Assembly (NCBI GenBank): GCA_921293015.1
Contig: OV121081.1
Coordinates: forward strand, 75,843,022 to 75,907,021
DNA length: 64,000 bases
Direction of reading: 5' to 3'
Source: Phorcus lineatus
Lineage: Eukaryota; Mollusca; Gastropoda; Trochida; Trochidae
In this document: piece after piece, positions 30,801-42,900 of the stretch
Position numbering within the stretch: position 1 is the first letter of the stretch
Layout: every line of letters starts with the position of its first letter
The notes under the pieces: model-generated
Told to the model about the DNA's origin: nothing
The model's input: the letters and a program-made list of their open reading frames with translations, nothing else
Databases searched by the model: none
Position numbers and translations under genes: made by a program

Positions 30801-33800
30801 ATGTTGTACTTTTTATACTGTAATATGAAATAGAAAGAAAACATAAGCCTAAATATAATTTAAATATAATCTACAATTTTAGGTGATTCGAAAATAGGCC
30901 TTATTGTTGCATTATCTTCATTTTACCGATATTGAGCGATAAATGCCCCAATGCGTGCTATTCGTGTAATGTATAACATCATACCTCAGGCGCGTCTCCT
31001 CCCCCGGTAGCGGGTACGTTATTGGCGAAGTCGACCAGACTCTGCACGTTGGAGGTTAAGTCGATGGATCTGACCACGTAGGAGTACTGGTCACAGTAGT
31101 CGCCATGGGCTATCAGACCGATCCGGATACTTGGAATGTCCTGGAGGAGACGGGTGCAGCAGTCCCGCAGATTCCGGCGCACCTGCAGAGAAAATAGTGT
31201 TATCAAAAGGCTGTGCCCTGGCTGACCTAGTGCAAGGGTCACGAACAAACTTCTATGTACATTTTTGAAAGTAAAGTAACGTGCTGATTGCTTATTTGAA
31301 ATGATAGAATATAACTTTTAACAAAATTTCGGAACTATGCTCACTGAATAACTTAACTGTAAATGGCGAACTGGATCCCAAAAACATGGAATAGGTTAAG
31401 CAAAGTTTTAATTACACGATCCCGTGGCCAGATAATATGTCATCGCTGTCTAGTATTCAATGGACATTTAATTTCTTCAATAATAGATTAACATTAGTTT
31501 TCGACAAAAGTAGCATCAAAAGTCATCAGGGGGTCAAATATCAAAATTACTCAAAACGGTCATCCAAAGTTGTAGAAGAAATGATCTAGTATGTCAAGAA
31601 AAAACATTAGCAGCCATTTTAGTGTTAACACCTTTTAATGATTTGAGGTAGAGAATGGATTCGCATAGCTTAACTGAACATGTCGCTTTCGTTTTAGACC
31701 TGCTTCTTATGATTAAGAAACTTTGTCAAGCAAATGGTAACATTTGTTTTAGTTTTCAGGCGTTCGATTCACTTTATTTATTCCAAACAAGTGCTACTGA
31801 CCCTTCAGAGACCGTTTCATATTGTTGCTGTGAGAAAACACTTGCTTTTCTATGTAATGATATATTTCACTTGCACTTTAGCGACTCTGTCAGACTCTGT
31901 CTCAACTTCATCACCTTATGTTTGTTCTAAATATTTATTATCAAGAAGTTGGGATATTATATTACAGCTCAACATTGTGATAACCAAATGCAGATCACTA
32001 TTATTTTAAAGTTGAATGTATTGAACCAATGCCCACCTCATCCAAACAGGAGTACATACTTCCGGTTGTGTCGAACGAAAACACGACCTCAACATGGCGG
32101 CCACTGTTGTCGAAACTGCTCAATATTTTCTGAATCAAGAAATTTATGAACTACTCAAAATCTTTAATACATCTTAATATACATAATATCATATATATAT
32201 ATTTATCACGAATAATAAAAGAGTTATGAATTATTCGATAAAAAGACGATATATAGAAATGTTAGGAACCACCAGGCCTATAATGTTCTACCTAGGATGG
32301 TAAGATGTAAGTATTACCGTCAAATCTTCTTGATCCATGGTTTCTGTCGTTTCTTTTTGAGGAACGCCTGTAAAAATCATAACAAAATTGTGAAATGTAA
32401 GACCGTGTAATACCCCCTTAGGGTGTCCTATGATTACTTGCTTAAATCTGGGACATTCACAAGAATAGTACTTTTTATACGAATAGTGATAATTGCATAA
32501 AATAAGGATAATTCTAAAAGCCGGAATGTATCAGATCACTATGATGATACATTTGTTATAGTTTGGCTCAATTTAATAAATTTATAAAACTTATAATTTC
32601 TCGTATTGCTTTAGGAATTGGGCTTGAAAGTAAAATAAATGACGTAGGCTACAATGGATTGGCCCGTATTTTGAAGTTATTTTTGTAGGAGTTTTTTAAA
32701 ACATAAATACTAGTATACGATATCTGCTGCGATTTACGTGTCACAACCTACTCTCACTAGAGGGCGTGGCTTCGTCTCTGATTTCAACTTTCACCACCGA
32801 CTCGTCCACAATACCCGCGTCCATTAGACTGATGCCCCGGAGTTGTCTCCCTTCGCTCTGTCAACAAGAGTTAATTGTTTTGAAAATCTCGTTGAAATAA
32901 TCTCATAACTTTGCTGCACTACTTAATACATGATCATTACGTGCGTAGTGAAGATTAATTTTAAGTGTCAAAAACAAACTAATCTGTAATTCCTACTTTG
33001 TTTTTGTCATTCTACCAAAGCGATGTCTAGATCACAAATATATGTTATGTATTATATACATATTGAAGGCAACTGTGATGCAATCAAGTCGTAGGCCTAT
33101 TTACCATCTTTATCGGTGCGAGGTACGAAATACAGGCTTAATAGGATTTGACTGTTAGGGACTTTCCTGAATCATTTCCTATGCAATGAAAAGTATAAAA
33201 CATTGGTTTCTTTTTACTTCTTTAAAAAAAAATCATGAACAAATAATCAAAGACCACACTCTTCCACGAATCCCTGTTTACCTTCAAAACGACCCTGGAG
33301 ACGGGCACAGACTCCGCTGCAGCTATTCTACTCTGCAAGGAGCTCAGAGCGTCTATATTCTTCATGTTAAACTCCTCACGACGTCCTTCCGGAAACTCTA
33401 CTTTGATAGTCACCAGCTTCGGAACGAGAATCTGAAATGGAAAAGGTGACGAAAAGGGTATGTTACGTAAAGAGCCTTTCCATTAGTTGTAGAAATGTAT
33501 GTCAGACTTTATGAATGGTGTCATATCATCGAGAAGTACTGACACTTGCTGAAAACGTATAATTTTAATGCTCATCGATCAAACATATTTTTTTTTAGCT
33601 TAGGCATATAAGAGTTAAAGAGCCACTCCGTGATTTTCATATCATATTATTTACCTTTGATACGAACCTAAATGTCATATGTGGAGATATAAAATCAAAA
33701 CATCTCAACTTTTTATGTCCAAAAGACATACATATGACAAATACTGGTTTTCCATGAAAATCTAAAAACAGCCTTATAAATGCACAGAGGTGTGGATATC

Positions 33801-35080
33801 ACTGTCCGGTTTTCGATCATAATTGCGACCATCTACCTTTATATTGTCACTGTAAAAAACAATAAGCTTTTAAATGTGTATTTTTGGTAACAGTCGATAC
33901 TTCGCGATCAAATGACACCATTGATTAAGTTTTGCATATATGACTCCAACAACTCACGGAGTGGCTCTTTAAGATTGGAGTTGATAGTGTTCGACCGAAT
34001 ACTTAAATCATTTTCAAATATGGTACGTGGTCTATGCATACTTAAGCATGTTGTTCCATTTTCCTTTTAAATTAATAGTTGTCACGTATTTGGCATTTTT
34101 CAATGAGCATGTGAGATGTTGTCAATGATTATCGTCCTCTTTGGTCTTTTAACGCGTATGAAAGTCCAAATTGAATACAATGAAAAACATTGACTGTCTC
34201 TTAAAATCTGGAAAAAGTACCATGTTGGAACACTGTCTTCTAGCCTTCGCATTTCTATTTGTAAACTTGATGAAATAAATTTATCGGAATAAATACACTG
34301 CCATGGAAACGTTTAATATACTTTACAGGCGCCTCTAACAATTAAAAGTTTGATTAAATCTATAGACTTTAATTCCAAAGTCTAGGACTGGAGGAACTGA
34401 ACGTCGTCTCCAATTGTAACCGATGTATATTTTATCTTAAGGGCACGTTAACAAAATTGCCTTTCATAATCCTTATATACAATTGAAGGTGACGTGGTAA
34501 CTGAAAATGTTTTAGTTCGATATAAACTGTCCTTTATAATTGTTGATGGTTAATAATAGTGCTTTGGAAGTATATAAATAAACTACGTATATCGTTAAAA
34601 ATTTCTTGTGTTCTGTTAAACGGTGAAGGTGAGTTTTGCATGCAAGGTCTGCATATAGTAAAAAATCCGACACAGAACGAATCACCGTGAAATACACTCT
34701 CATATATATGCTTAATGCCTTTCTCATTCAAAGTAGTTTAAAAACTCCCTTAAAACAATAACAAAATTAAGTTAGAGCTGATTTTAAAAAAAAATGTACT
34801 AATATGAAATTGTTTAAATTTCAAAACAACAAAATCATTTTTAATTACATACCTCTGCTTTCAGAATAGTTTCAGCCCGAACCCCTAGATAGCTAAGCGA
34901 GTGGGTCTTGTTAAGGACCTTCCCCTGGTACTTGAGACGAACTTGGGATTCGAACACACCCTCGGCTTTGGCCACCCTGTCACACACAGCTCCTATTGTA
35001 GTAGAAGGTGGCACATCGTACTGGACGTTCTTCCCGGTTGGTAGTTTGATATAAACATCCTGCAGTCCACCTGATGCCAT
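27899..35080 (-). CDS. Gene C: ubiquitin-like / VWA domain protein, complete, 11 exons
   Basis: Minus-strand exons: 35080-34853, 33431-33282, 32857-32752, 32367-32318, 32129-32037, 31182-30985, 30720-30556, 30106-29980, 29492-29353, 28752-28641, 27954-27899 (TGA 27901-27899). All borders are GT/AG and phases agree, giving 474 aa. Residues ~8-76 and ~82-155 each look like a ubiquitin-like beta-grasp unit (DVYIKLPTGKNVQYDV...; LVTIKVEFPEGRREEF...). Residues ~190-375 form a VWA domain with a MIDAS-type D198-T-T-G-S (VVFSFDTTGSM), then AHGDY and TGGGDAPE blocks typical of intracellular VWA proteins. A charged helix follows, and a Trp-rich tail. There is no signal peptide or membrane segment, so it is probably cytosolic or nuclear. 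VWA domains usually bind partners through a metal ion; no catalytic domain is seen. I cannot name an orthologue. The start is the first ATG of exon 1, and the upstream frame offers no better one. Confidence 0.88.
30107..30555 (-). other. Gene C intron
   Basis: AT-rich intron between two VWA exons with no other feature. Confidence 0.6.
31183..32036 (-). other. Gene C intron splitting the VWA domain
   Basis: The intron falls between the MIDAS exon (32129-32037) and the AHGDY exon. The open frames at 31655-32149 (+) lack motifs and overlap the MIDAS exon on the other strand. Confidence 0.6.
33619..33968. mobile_element. MITE-like element with 17-bp perfect TIRs and TTAA flanks, copy 1
   Basis: A 350-bp element in a gene C intron. 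It starts AGAGCCACTCCGTGA and ends with the exact inverse TCACGGAGTGGCTCT. It is flanked by TTAA at 33615-33618 and 33969-33972, the duplication expected of piggyBac-type insertion. It is noncoding, and a second copy lies at 50365. Confidence 0.85.
33973..34852 (-). other. Gene C first intron, remainder
   Basis: No exon or RNA gene recognised. Short open frames at 34512-34731 have no motif. Confidence 0.55.
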
Positions 35081-35948
35081 GGTTGTAATTGTGTTTGTCT
35101 TTCAATGTCAAAATTGTGAATGCTCCGGTAAAAGCACATGGTTGATATAAATAATAACACCGATCGCGACCTAAAAATATGGACCAATGAAATAGCTTCT
35201 ATTCTCAGCTTTGCCGGATGAGTTATTTTTAGACACGATATCGATTTTGGTTATGGATCTATTTCTATGATATTCGTCATTCTTACTCTAAAATTTATAT
35301 CAAACATTGGTAAATAATGTTTTGTACCTCGATGAACCGTATGTTAATTAATCTAAGATTACATACACCATTATGACAGTAATGTATCCAAATTAACATA
35401 TAAAGGGAGGCAACTGTGTTGTCTTGATATGGCCATAGAGATCATCGGTAGAGTACATGTCCTGTGCCGGCTTCCTGCACATGCGAATCGCTATCTCAAA
35501 TCAAAAGATGAACGCTGTACATAATAAGGTCTATACTAATTGCTTTTTGTTTGATTATCTTTAATATTTGAGAAAGTAGGTAATATTTTCTCATTTTTTC
35601 AATTTCAAGGATTCTTATCCTACGTTTTGAACTTCCAGCCTTCATTTCAGGTAATTGAAACATGACAACAATATTAAAAAAGAAAAGATCATTTATTAAC
35701 TAAAATCCTTTTGTCACCCAGTTCCATATGAGCAAAAACAATGAAGTATCAATATAACACTTAAACATTATCAATTATAAAAATGTTTTACCCTTTATTG
35801 TACGTCGTCACTGACATCGTATTTCATTTTCAATCCAATACGTACAAAATTAATGTTCTTAAAAATATATTTTTGTGTACATGTTGTTAAATACTTTTTA
35901 CATACATTTAATTCACATCAACTTGTATCAAAATAAGAATGGTTCTAA
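35081..35948. other. 5' flank of gene C
   Basis: About 0.9 kb separating the gene C start from the repeats behind gene D. No obvious TATA box near the gene C start. Confidence 0.45.
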
Positions 35949-36108
35949 TGACTTTCTAACCAATCATTGTTACAATAAGAGAAACAGTCGTTACATATAA
36001 ATTACTTTCTAACCAATCATTGTTACAATAAGAGAAACAGTCGTTACATATAAATGACTTTCTAACCAATAATTGTTACAATTAGAGCACATTCGTTACA
36101 TATAAATG
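35949..36108. repeat. Tandem repeat of about 53 bp, three copies
   Basis: Units contain CTTTCTAACCAATCATTGTT and ACAATAAGAGAAACAGTCGT then TACATATAAAT. The third copy is more diverged. It lies in the region downstream of gene D. Confidence 0.9.
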
Positions 36109-36984
36109 AAGGTCTGTCAGAGAGATGCTATCGATCATCATTCGATCTGTAAGAAGGTGTTTGTACAAATGTTAACAGCGTTTATTAAGTATTTGGCCTT
36201 AAATACAAGATAAATTTTACGGTATCTGAAAACAAAATCATAGTTGAACATTTTGATTCATCAAATGCCGCTAAAATACTGGACAATACCCGGTGTAAAT
36301 TTACTCAAGGAAAACCTTTATCTTATCAATCAAGACAATTACATCTTTAATAATCTACATAAAACCCTGCATTAACCCCGACTGTTCTTCAGAGGCAAAG
36401 TGAGCGGCTGACTGTCCGTATGATCGTGAAGTAATCGGATAAGTTTTTTGGTGTTCGGTGTTAAATTTCAGTTCGCTGTTTGTTAAAAAAAGACCAATAT
36501 AAGTTTTAAAAACCCCCACAACGTTACACGAACGCTAATGCGATAATAGTTATTCATAGAAATATTTTAACTGCTACGCCAACCACGAAAAAAGTTAAAT
36601 GAGATTATTGGTAGAACCCATGATAAATTATCTTATCTTAAAACATTCAGATTCTCGTCTCTTAAAAGCATAAAAATATCTATTACAAACAGTATATGCT
36701 CCTGTTAAAAGTTGAAAACATTCAGGTGGAAATAAAAAAAAAGTTATTGAAAAAATGTAAAATCAGTGATGGGATCACTGCAGGGACGTAAATTTTGTGT
36801 TTATGATAATCTTATTTTTATTCAATAACGAATGAAGACAACAAAATGTTAAGGCGATAGATTCGGTAAAAGTTCGATGTCACAGTGTAACGTAGTGTAA
36901 CAGTAAAACGTAGGTCAAGATCCTCTACTATTCTTATAAATCATGTCAACTATCTAATATACATAATCATTAGGACTGGACCCT
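36109..36984 (-). other. 3' untranslated and downstream region of gene D
   Basis: On the minus strand GAATAAAAATAAG (about 36812-36824) supplies a canonical AATAAA about 165 nt after the stop codon. Nothing else is seen. Confidence 0.5.
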
Positions 36985-39900
36985 CTAACAGTAGTAAGTC
37001 TTGCAGCTGCACCCCGTTGGAATGTAGAGTCTCCTGGGCCTGACCCTCTGTCCCGGGGGTGAGCTCTCGCAGAAGCTCCACACCGTCACCCACTCGTAGT
37101 CCTCCGAGCATCTGCCCCGGGACCCCCCTCCTGACCGGCCCGACCCACAGTTGCTGCAGTAGTCGCCGGGTGCGCTGTGAAGGAAATTTGATTGTTATGG
37201 TAATCATTATATTTTTATATGCTTTTGATAAATAGCAAAATTATCTTCCGTAACAAAGCTTGAAATATGTAAGCTTGCTTAATTTCAAAAGGTTGACTGA
37301 CAGACCAATCATAGTTCTTTTCACGTACGCGCATCGGAGTTTGATTATTCACCGAAACAAACTTCATATCAAGTAACTACTAAACAATTACATGATCAGT
37401 CAAGCGATAGATAATAATTAAGAAATTACATGTACTTCGTTGGTGCAAGTTCAGGACATCACTTTCATAGTGCCATAACATTGCTTAATAATTCCTTTGT
37501 AAAATATACACAAAAAACATCGAAAATTGACAAAATGAGTCCTTGTGTCTTCTTATTTAGTTTTCGTTACATAAAGAAAATCTGACAAAGATAGCAAAAC
37601 TAGCGATCTAGACAGGCGCATGTGTTTGGTCAAATTCTTATCATATCTTTTTGTTTTAAAAGAGGGATTTTCCAATAGCTACAAACCATGCATAAAATAA
37701 TGTCTAGTCGTTTTGGAGGTTATCGTTGATTAAGCGATTGTTTTATGTTCATTTATTTACATGTTCCCGGTATTAAAATTCACGCACCTGCAGTGTTTGA
37801 AAGTGACTTTATTGTGGTCAGGGTTGACCGTCCAACAGTGACCGCCGTCCAGTTTGAACATGCGCAGTGAATGTGTCGAGGTGCGACAGGAAACATCACG
37901 TGGTACCGGAGTCTCAAAGTCTCTGTCAAAAAACATTATTAAGAAATATATGTTTGATAGAATATGTTTATTTATTCATCTACGATAGGCTGTTTATGAT
38001 TAAGTCTATTCCACTGTAACTTGTATGAAAAATAGTACCTAAGTTTTTCACTATCTTAAGGTGTCTGCAAATTGGACACTGATAAATAAACACTAATACG
38101 TTCTATTGATATATTAAGTCTTATCTATTTGTTGGCTATATACATAACGTAAAATTTTACAAATTTAAGGCCTTCATAAGAAGACTTTGTTTCTCTGAAT
38201 ATTAGCTTTAGTATCCCAAGTAAAGCTATGAAAGCTTCATCCAAAAAGTATGTTCATTTAAATGAAAGCTTCATTCAAAAAGAATGTTCATTTTAATATG
38301 AATAACTAAACCCTAAACCACTATATCTCTACATTAAAGACATAAGGAATTTTTTCCATTTTTCTACTTAGTATCGAATTCATGAAAATTTGCTGATATT
38401 TTAAAACGGTAATGGATAAAACCTCATGTAAACTACTGTTTGCGTAATTTTAAAATCCGTGTCGGGTGTAAGTCCCCAACCTTCCTTGTACCCGGCCGGG
38501 TAGTATATTCTTAGTGTCCAACTCACCCTTCCTTATACCCGTTAGGATAGTATCTCCTCAGTGCCCAACTCACCCTTCCTTGTACCCGGCCGGGTAGTAT
38601 ATTCTTAGTGTCCCACTTACCCTTCCTTATACCCGGTCGGGTAGTATCTTCTAAGTGCCCCACTCACCCTTCCTTATACCCGTTAGGGTAGTATCTCCTC
38701 AGTGCCCAACTCACCCTTCCTTGTACCCGGCCGGGTAGTATATTCTTAGAGCCCAACTCACCTTTCCTTTTACCCGTTAGGGTAGTATCTCCTCAGTGCC
38801 CAACTCAACCTTCCTTGTACCCGGCCGGGTAGTATATTCTTAGAGCCCAACTCACCTTTCCTTTTACCCGGTAGGGTAGTATCTCCTCAGTGCCCAACTC
38901 ACCCTTCCTTGTACCCGGCCGGGTAGTATATTCTTAGAGCCCAACTCACCTTTCCTTTTACCCGGTAGGGTAGTATCTCCTCAGTGCCCAACTCACCCTT
39001 CCTTGTACCCGGCCGGGTAGTATATTCTTAGAGCCCAACTCACCTTTCCTTTTACCCGGTAGGGTAGTATCTCCTCAGTGCCCAACTCACCCTTCCTTGT
39101 ACCCGGCCGGGTAGTATATTCTTAGTGTCCAACTCACCTTTCCTTTTACCCGGTAGGGTAGTATCTCCTCAGTGCCCAACTCACCCTTCCTTGTACCCGG
39201 CCGGGTAGTATATTCTTAGTGTCCAACTCACCTTTCCTTATACCCGGTAGGGTAGTATCTTCTAAGTGCCCCACTTACCCTTCCTTATACCCGGTAGGGT
39301 AGTATCTTTTAAGTGCCCCACTCACCCTTCCTTATACCCGCTAGGGTAGTATCTTCTAAGTACGCCACTTACCCTTCCTTATACCCGGTAGGGTAGTATC
39401 TCCTCAGTGCCCAACTCACCCTTCCTTATACCCGCCAGGGTAGTATCTTCTAAGTGCCCCACTTACCCTTCCTTATACCCGGTCGGGTAGTATCTTCTAA
39501 ATGCCCCACTTACCCTTCCTTATACCCGGTCGGGTAGTATCTTCTAAGTGCCCCACTTACCCTTCCTTATACCCGGTAGGGTAGTATCTCCTCAGTGCCC
39601 AACTCACCCTTCCTTGTACCCGGCCGGGTAGTATATTCTTAGAGCCCAACTCACCTTTCCTTATACCCGCCAGGGTAGTATCTTCTAAGTGCCCCACTTA
39701 CCCTTCCTTATACCCGCTAGGGTAGTATCTTCTAAGTGCCCCACTCACCCTTCCTTATACCCGCTAGGGTAGATGTTCCTTGCTATCAGGTGGTTGTTGT
39801 TGGTACTGGGCTGTGAGTTGCCACCTAAACCAAATATATCCTGTGTCTTCCTGGGTTGGACGAAGTTCTTGAACCCGAGGACGGGAGCCAGGAATGGTTC

Positions 39901-42900
39901 TCCCTTCAGTTCTTCAGTGATTGCATCTCTGCAACAGACACAAGTAGTAAAACTAAATAATCTCACATTATTTCTAAAATAGAATAAGGATCAATAAGTA
40001 TTGCCTTAAATGTGATTGCTGAAATAAACAAAATAAATAATTGTGTTTTTCTATGATAGTGAATATGTCTACGGTTAGATCACAATGTCATCATAGTTGA
40101 CGCTATTATCAAATGAATTTACATGTCAGCTTCTTATCTTATTTCAGATTACAATTGCCTATTAATACATTAAATTCAGTTCATCTTATGTAAAAATGCT
40201 GAATGCAGAGTCATTGAATGTTGGTGGGTGAATGTAGAATTTGTCCCATCCACTTTACAAAATGATAATGTATCGGTTATCAATTATCATCACAGATAAT
40301 GCATGTCACAACTCACTCAGGGTATCCGAAACTGTGACCGGAGAGCTTGTAGGCTGCCGAGAGGTCCTTGTACTTGTAACAGTGGCCCTGTAGGCCTGGC
40401 GGGATGAATGTTGGGGTCGGGTTCAAATCTCGTATTATCCCAACTGGTTTGGTTGCGGCATTCTTGATTGCTTGCGGAACAGCATGGCTGACTCTAGGGT
40501 TAGGTTTAGGTAGAGTATGAGGGTCTGGCTGTGTCACATGGACTACCGGCTTATCTTTCTCTGCGTGAGGATACTGGTTCTGTGGGAACTTGGAGTGGGT
40601 AGCCTGGGGGTAGCGGTTTCTAGGGAACTTGTTGTGATGGGGGATATGCTGTGAGGGAGTGTGTACAGCAGGAGTGTGGTGTACTGGTGGATAGGCAGAG
40701 TTACTCGGTTTGGGATACAAACCATCTCGGGATTTTGTACTTTTGCCTTGTGGGTAGATATCATCAGCTGAAGCTTTGCTTTTTGAGTAAATGTCATCCT
40801 TCTGAGGTTGATAAGGATGAGCTTCTTCGTGACGTGAAAGTAAGTGGGTACCAATATCTGATCCCGAGGTCTGGGGACTTTTGTACGCTTTCGTGTGTGG
40901 TTTTGCAACTTTGGGCGGGTAAGAGTCAGTGTTGCCGTCCAGGTTGTGTGTGTCCGGATATATTCCAGGGTACTGGTGATCAGAATGAACTTCGTGGCTT
41001 GCCAAGTGATCATTGTTTTGAGGTGTTTCCGGTTCCAAATATGAAATAGCATCCTTATCATTACTCTCTGAAGACCCCGGATAGGGATCGTGAGTTGCCT
41101 CTGAAACCTTGGCAGTATAAGGGTCAGTATGTTGAATACCATTGTTTGTAGATATAGGATACAAATCATCCTTGACATCTTGGTGCGTTCCCTTACCAGA
41201 ATGAGTTCCATGCGTGTCAACAGAAGGTTCTTTATGTCCAGTTGTGTCTGGGTAGATGTCTGAGTAACCATTGCTTTCAGAAGTAGGCTTAGCCAGTGAA
41301 ATGGGGGAGGGTTTTGCAATGTCCTCCTTCTTATGACCAGTGTTGCCTGGTGGATATACTCCAGAAGAATCAACAGGAGGATAGGAATCGTCAGGTCCAC
41401 CGTGCGTATGCTTGGCAGGGTACAAATCTGGATAGTCTGAGTTGCCAGGATGTGAAATATGATTGCCATGAGAAATTCCTGAGTGTGACTGATTTGGATT
41501 AGATTCACCAGAAGAACCCTCTTTGTGTTCAGTGTTTGGATATGCTCTTGGATAAATATCGTCAGCATATGCAGCTTCGGTCTTATGGGCAGACTGTTTG
41601 TCTGCAGGTGGATTGTCCAGGTAAGCTGACTGATCATAGGAAGGTGCGGGATCTTGATGTCCAGATGGTTTGTAGACAGAATTAGATGAAGAATGATCTG
41701 GTCCATGATCGGAAACTATAGCGTTGGTACCTGGGTTTTGACCCCCAGACTGACCATCACTTTTATGTTTAGCCTGATAGGGGTCAATGTCATTCTTGTG
41801 TGGTTCGGATATTTTTGGTTGGCTGTGACCATCACTGGAACTCGGCTGATTGTATTGATCCTGTTCATGGCGACTTGGCTTGGCAGCGGGATACACATAA
41901 TCAGATGGTGCCTGTGATGCATGTTTTGCTGGATAATCATTAGTTTGTGCAGCGTTAGGTGAATACACAGTTTCAGGCTGTTGGTGTGAAGGTTGGTAGG
42001 GGTTTGAAGGATGTTGTTGAACAGGATTATCTTGTCCGTACCCTTGAGTCTGTTGTGGTGGTTGATCATTTAGTCCCGTGTATTGAACAGGCGGTTGGTC
42101 TGACTTAACAGATGGCCCAGGATACCTAGGTTGAGTGGGTTGGTTCGGTCTGCCATATTGGTTTGCTTGGTTCTGTGGGGCAGGTTGCTGATGCTTGGGT
42201 GGTTGGTTGTATAGGTTAACTTGATTCTGATGAGGTAGATTTTGATAATGACGTGGCTGGTTGTATTGGTTATGTTGAGAACTGTGGCCTGGATTCGAAT
42301 ATTGGTTGATCCCGTTCTGTCCCTGTGAACCAGGATATATAGGAGTATGTAGCCCTGCTGGATTACCACGTTTAGGATTAGTATATGGTTGATAAACTGG
42401 TTTGGCCTGACCTTGGTTGTGTCCTTGATAGTTTGGTTGCTGTTCTCTCTGGTTGTTTGCAGGATAGCGTTGATCCCGATTTCCAGCTGGAAGATTCAGC
42501 TGTTGCGGGTTGTTTTGACTAGGACCAGAGTATGGTTGTTGTGTCGGATTTCCCTGGGCGTATGGAACATTTTCATGGTCATTGTTATTAATTTGACGTT
42601 GATTTTGGTGTGGAGAAACAAAATGCTGAGGTCTGGTCGGCGGAACTCCGAATGCTGGCACAGGGGGAGGAGGCTGATTAGGATGTGATCTGGCATTGTT
42701 ACCGTATCGAGGCCTCTGGTCAGATATATATACCGGGCCTTGGTTCGGAGTGTTTCCATTGTACTGTTGCCCCGATCTAGCCGAGGGTTGGTGTTGCTGA
42801 TATGGTTTTGCGTAGCTGTTGACAGGACCGGAAGGGTGCTGAGGATGGTTCGGAACCGATTGAAACCTAGGTACGGAGTTTGGAGAATGATGCACATATG

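Noticed and set aside
36950-37207. 85-codon minus-strand frame over gene D exon 5
   Set aside because: It is out of phase with exon 4. The spliced frame yields the conserved cysteines and a stop at 36987-36985.
38463-39772. CRISPR-like or gene-like reading of the 47-bp array
   Set aside because: There are no unique spacers between units; it is a head-to-tail eukaryotic minisatellite.
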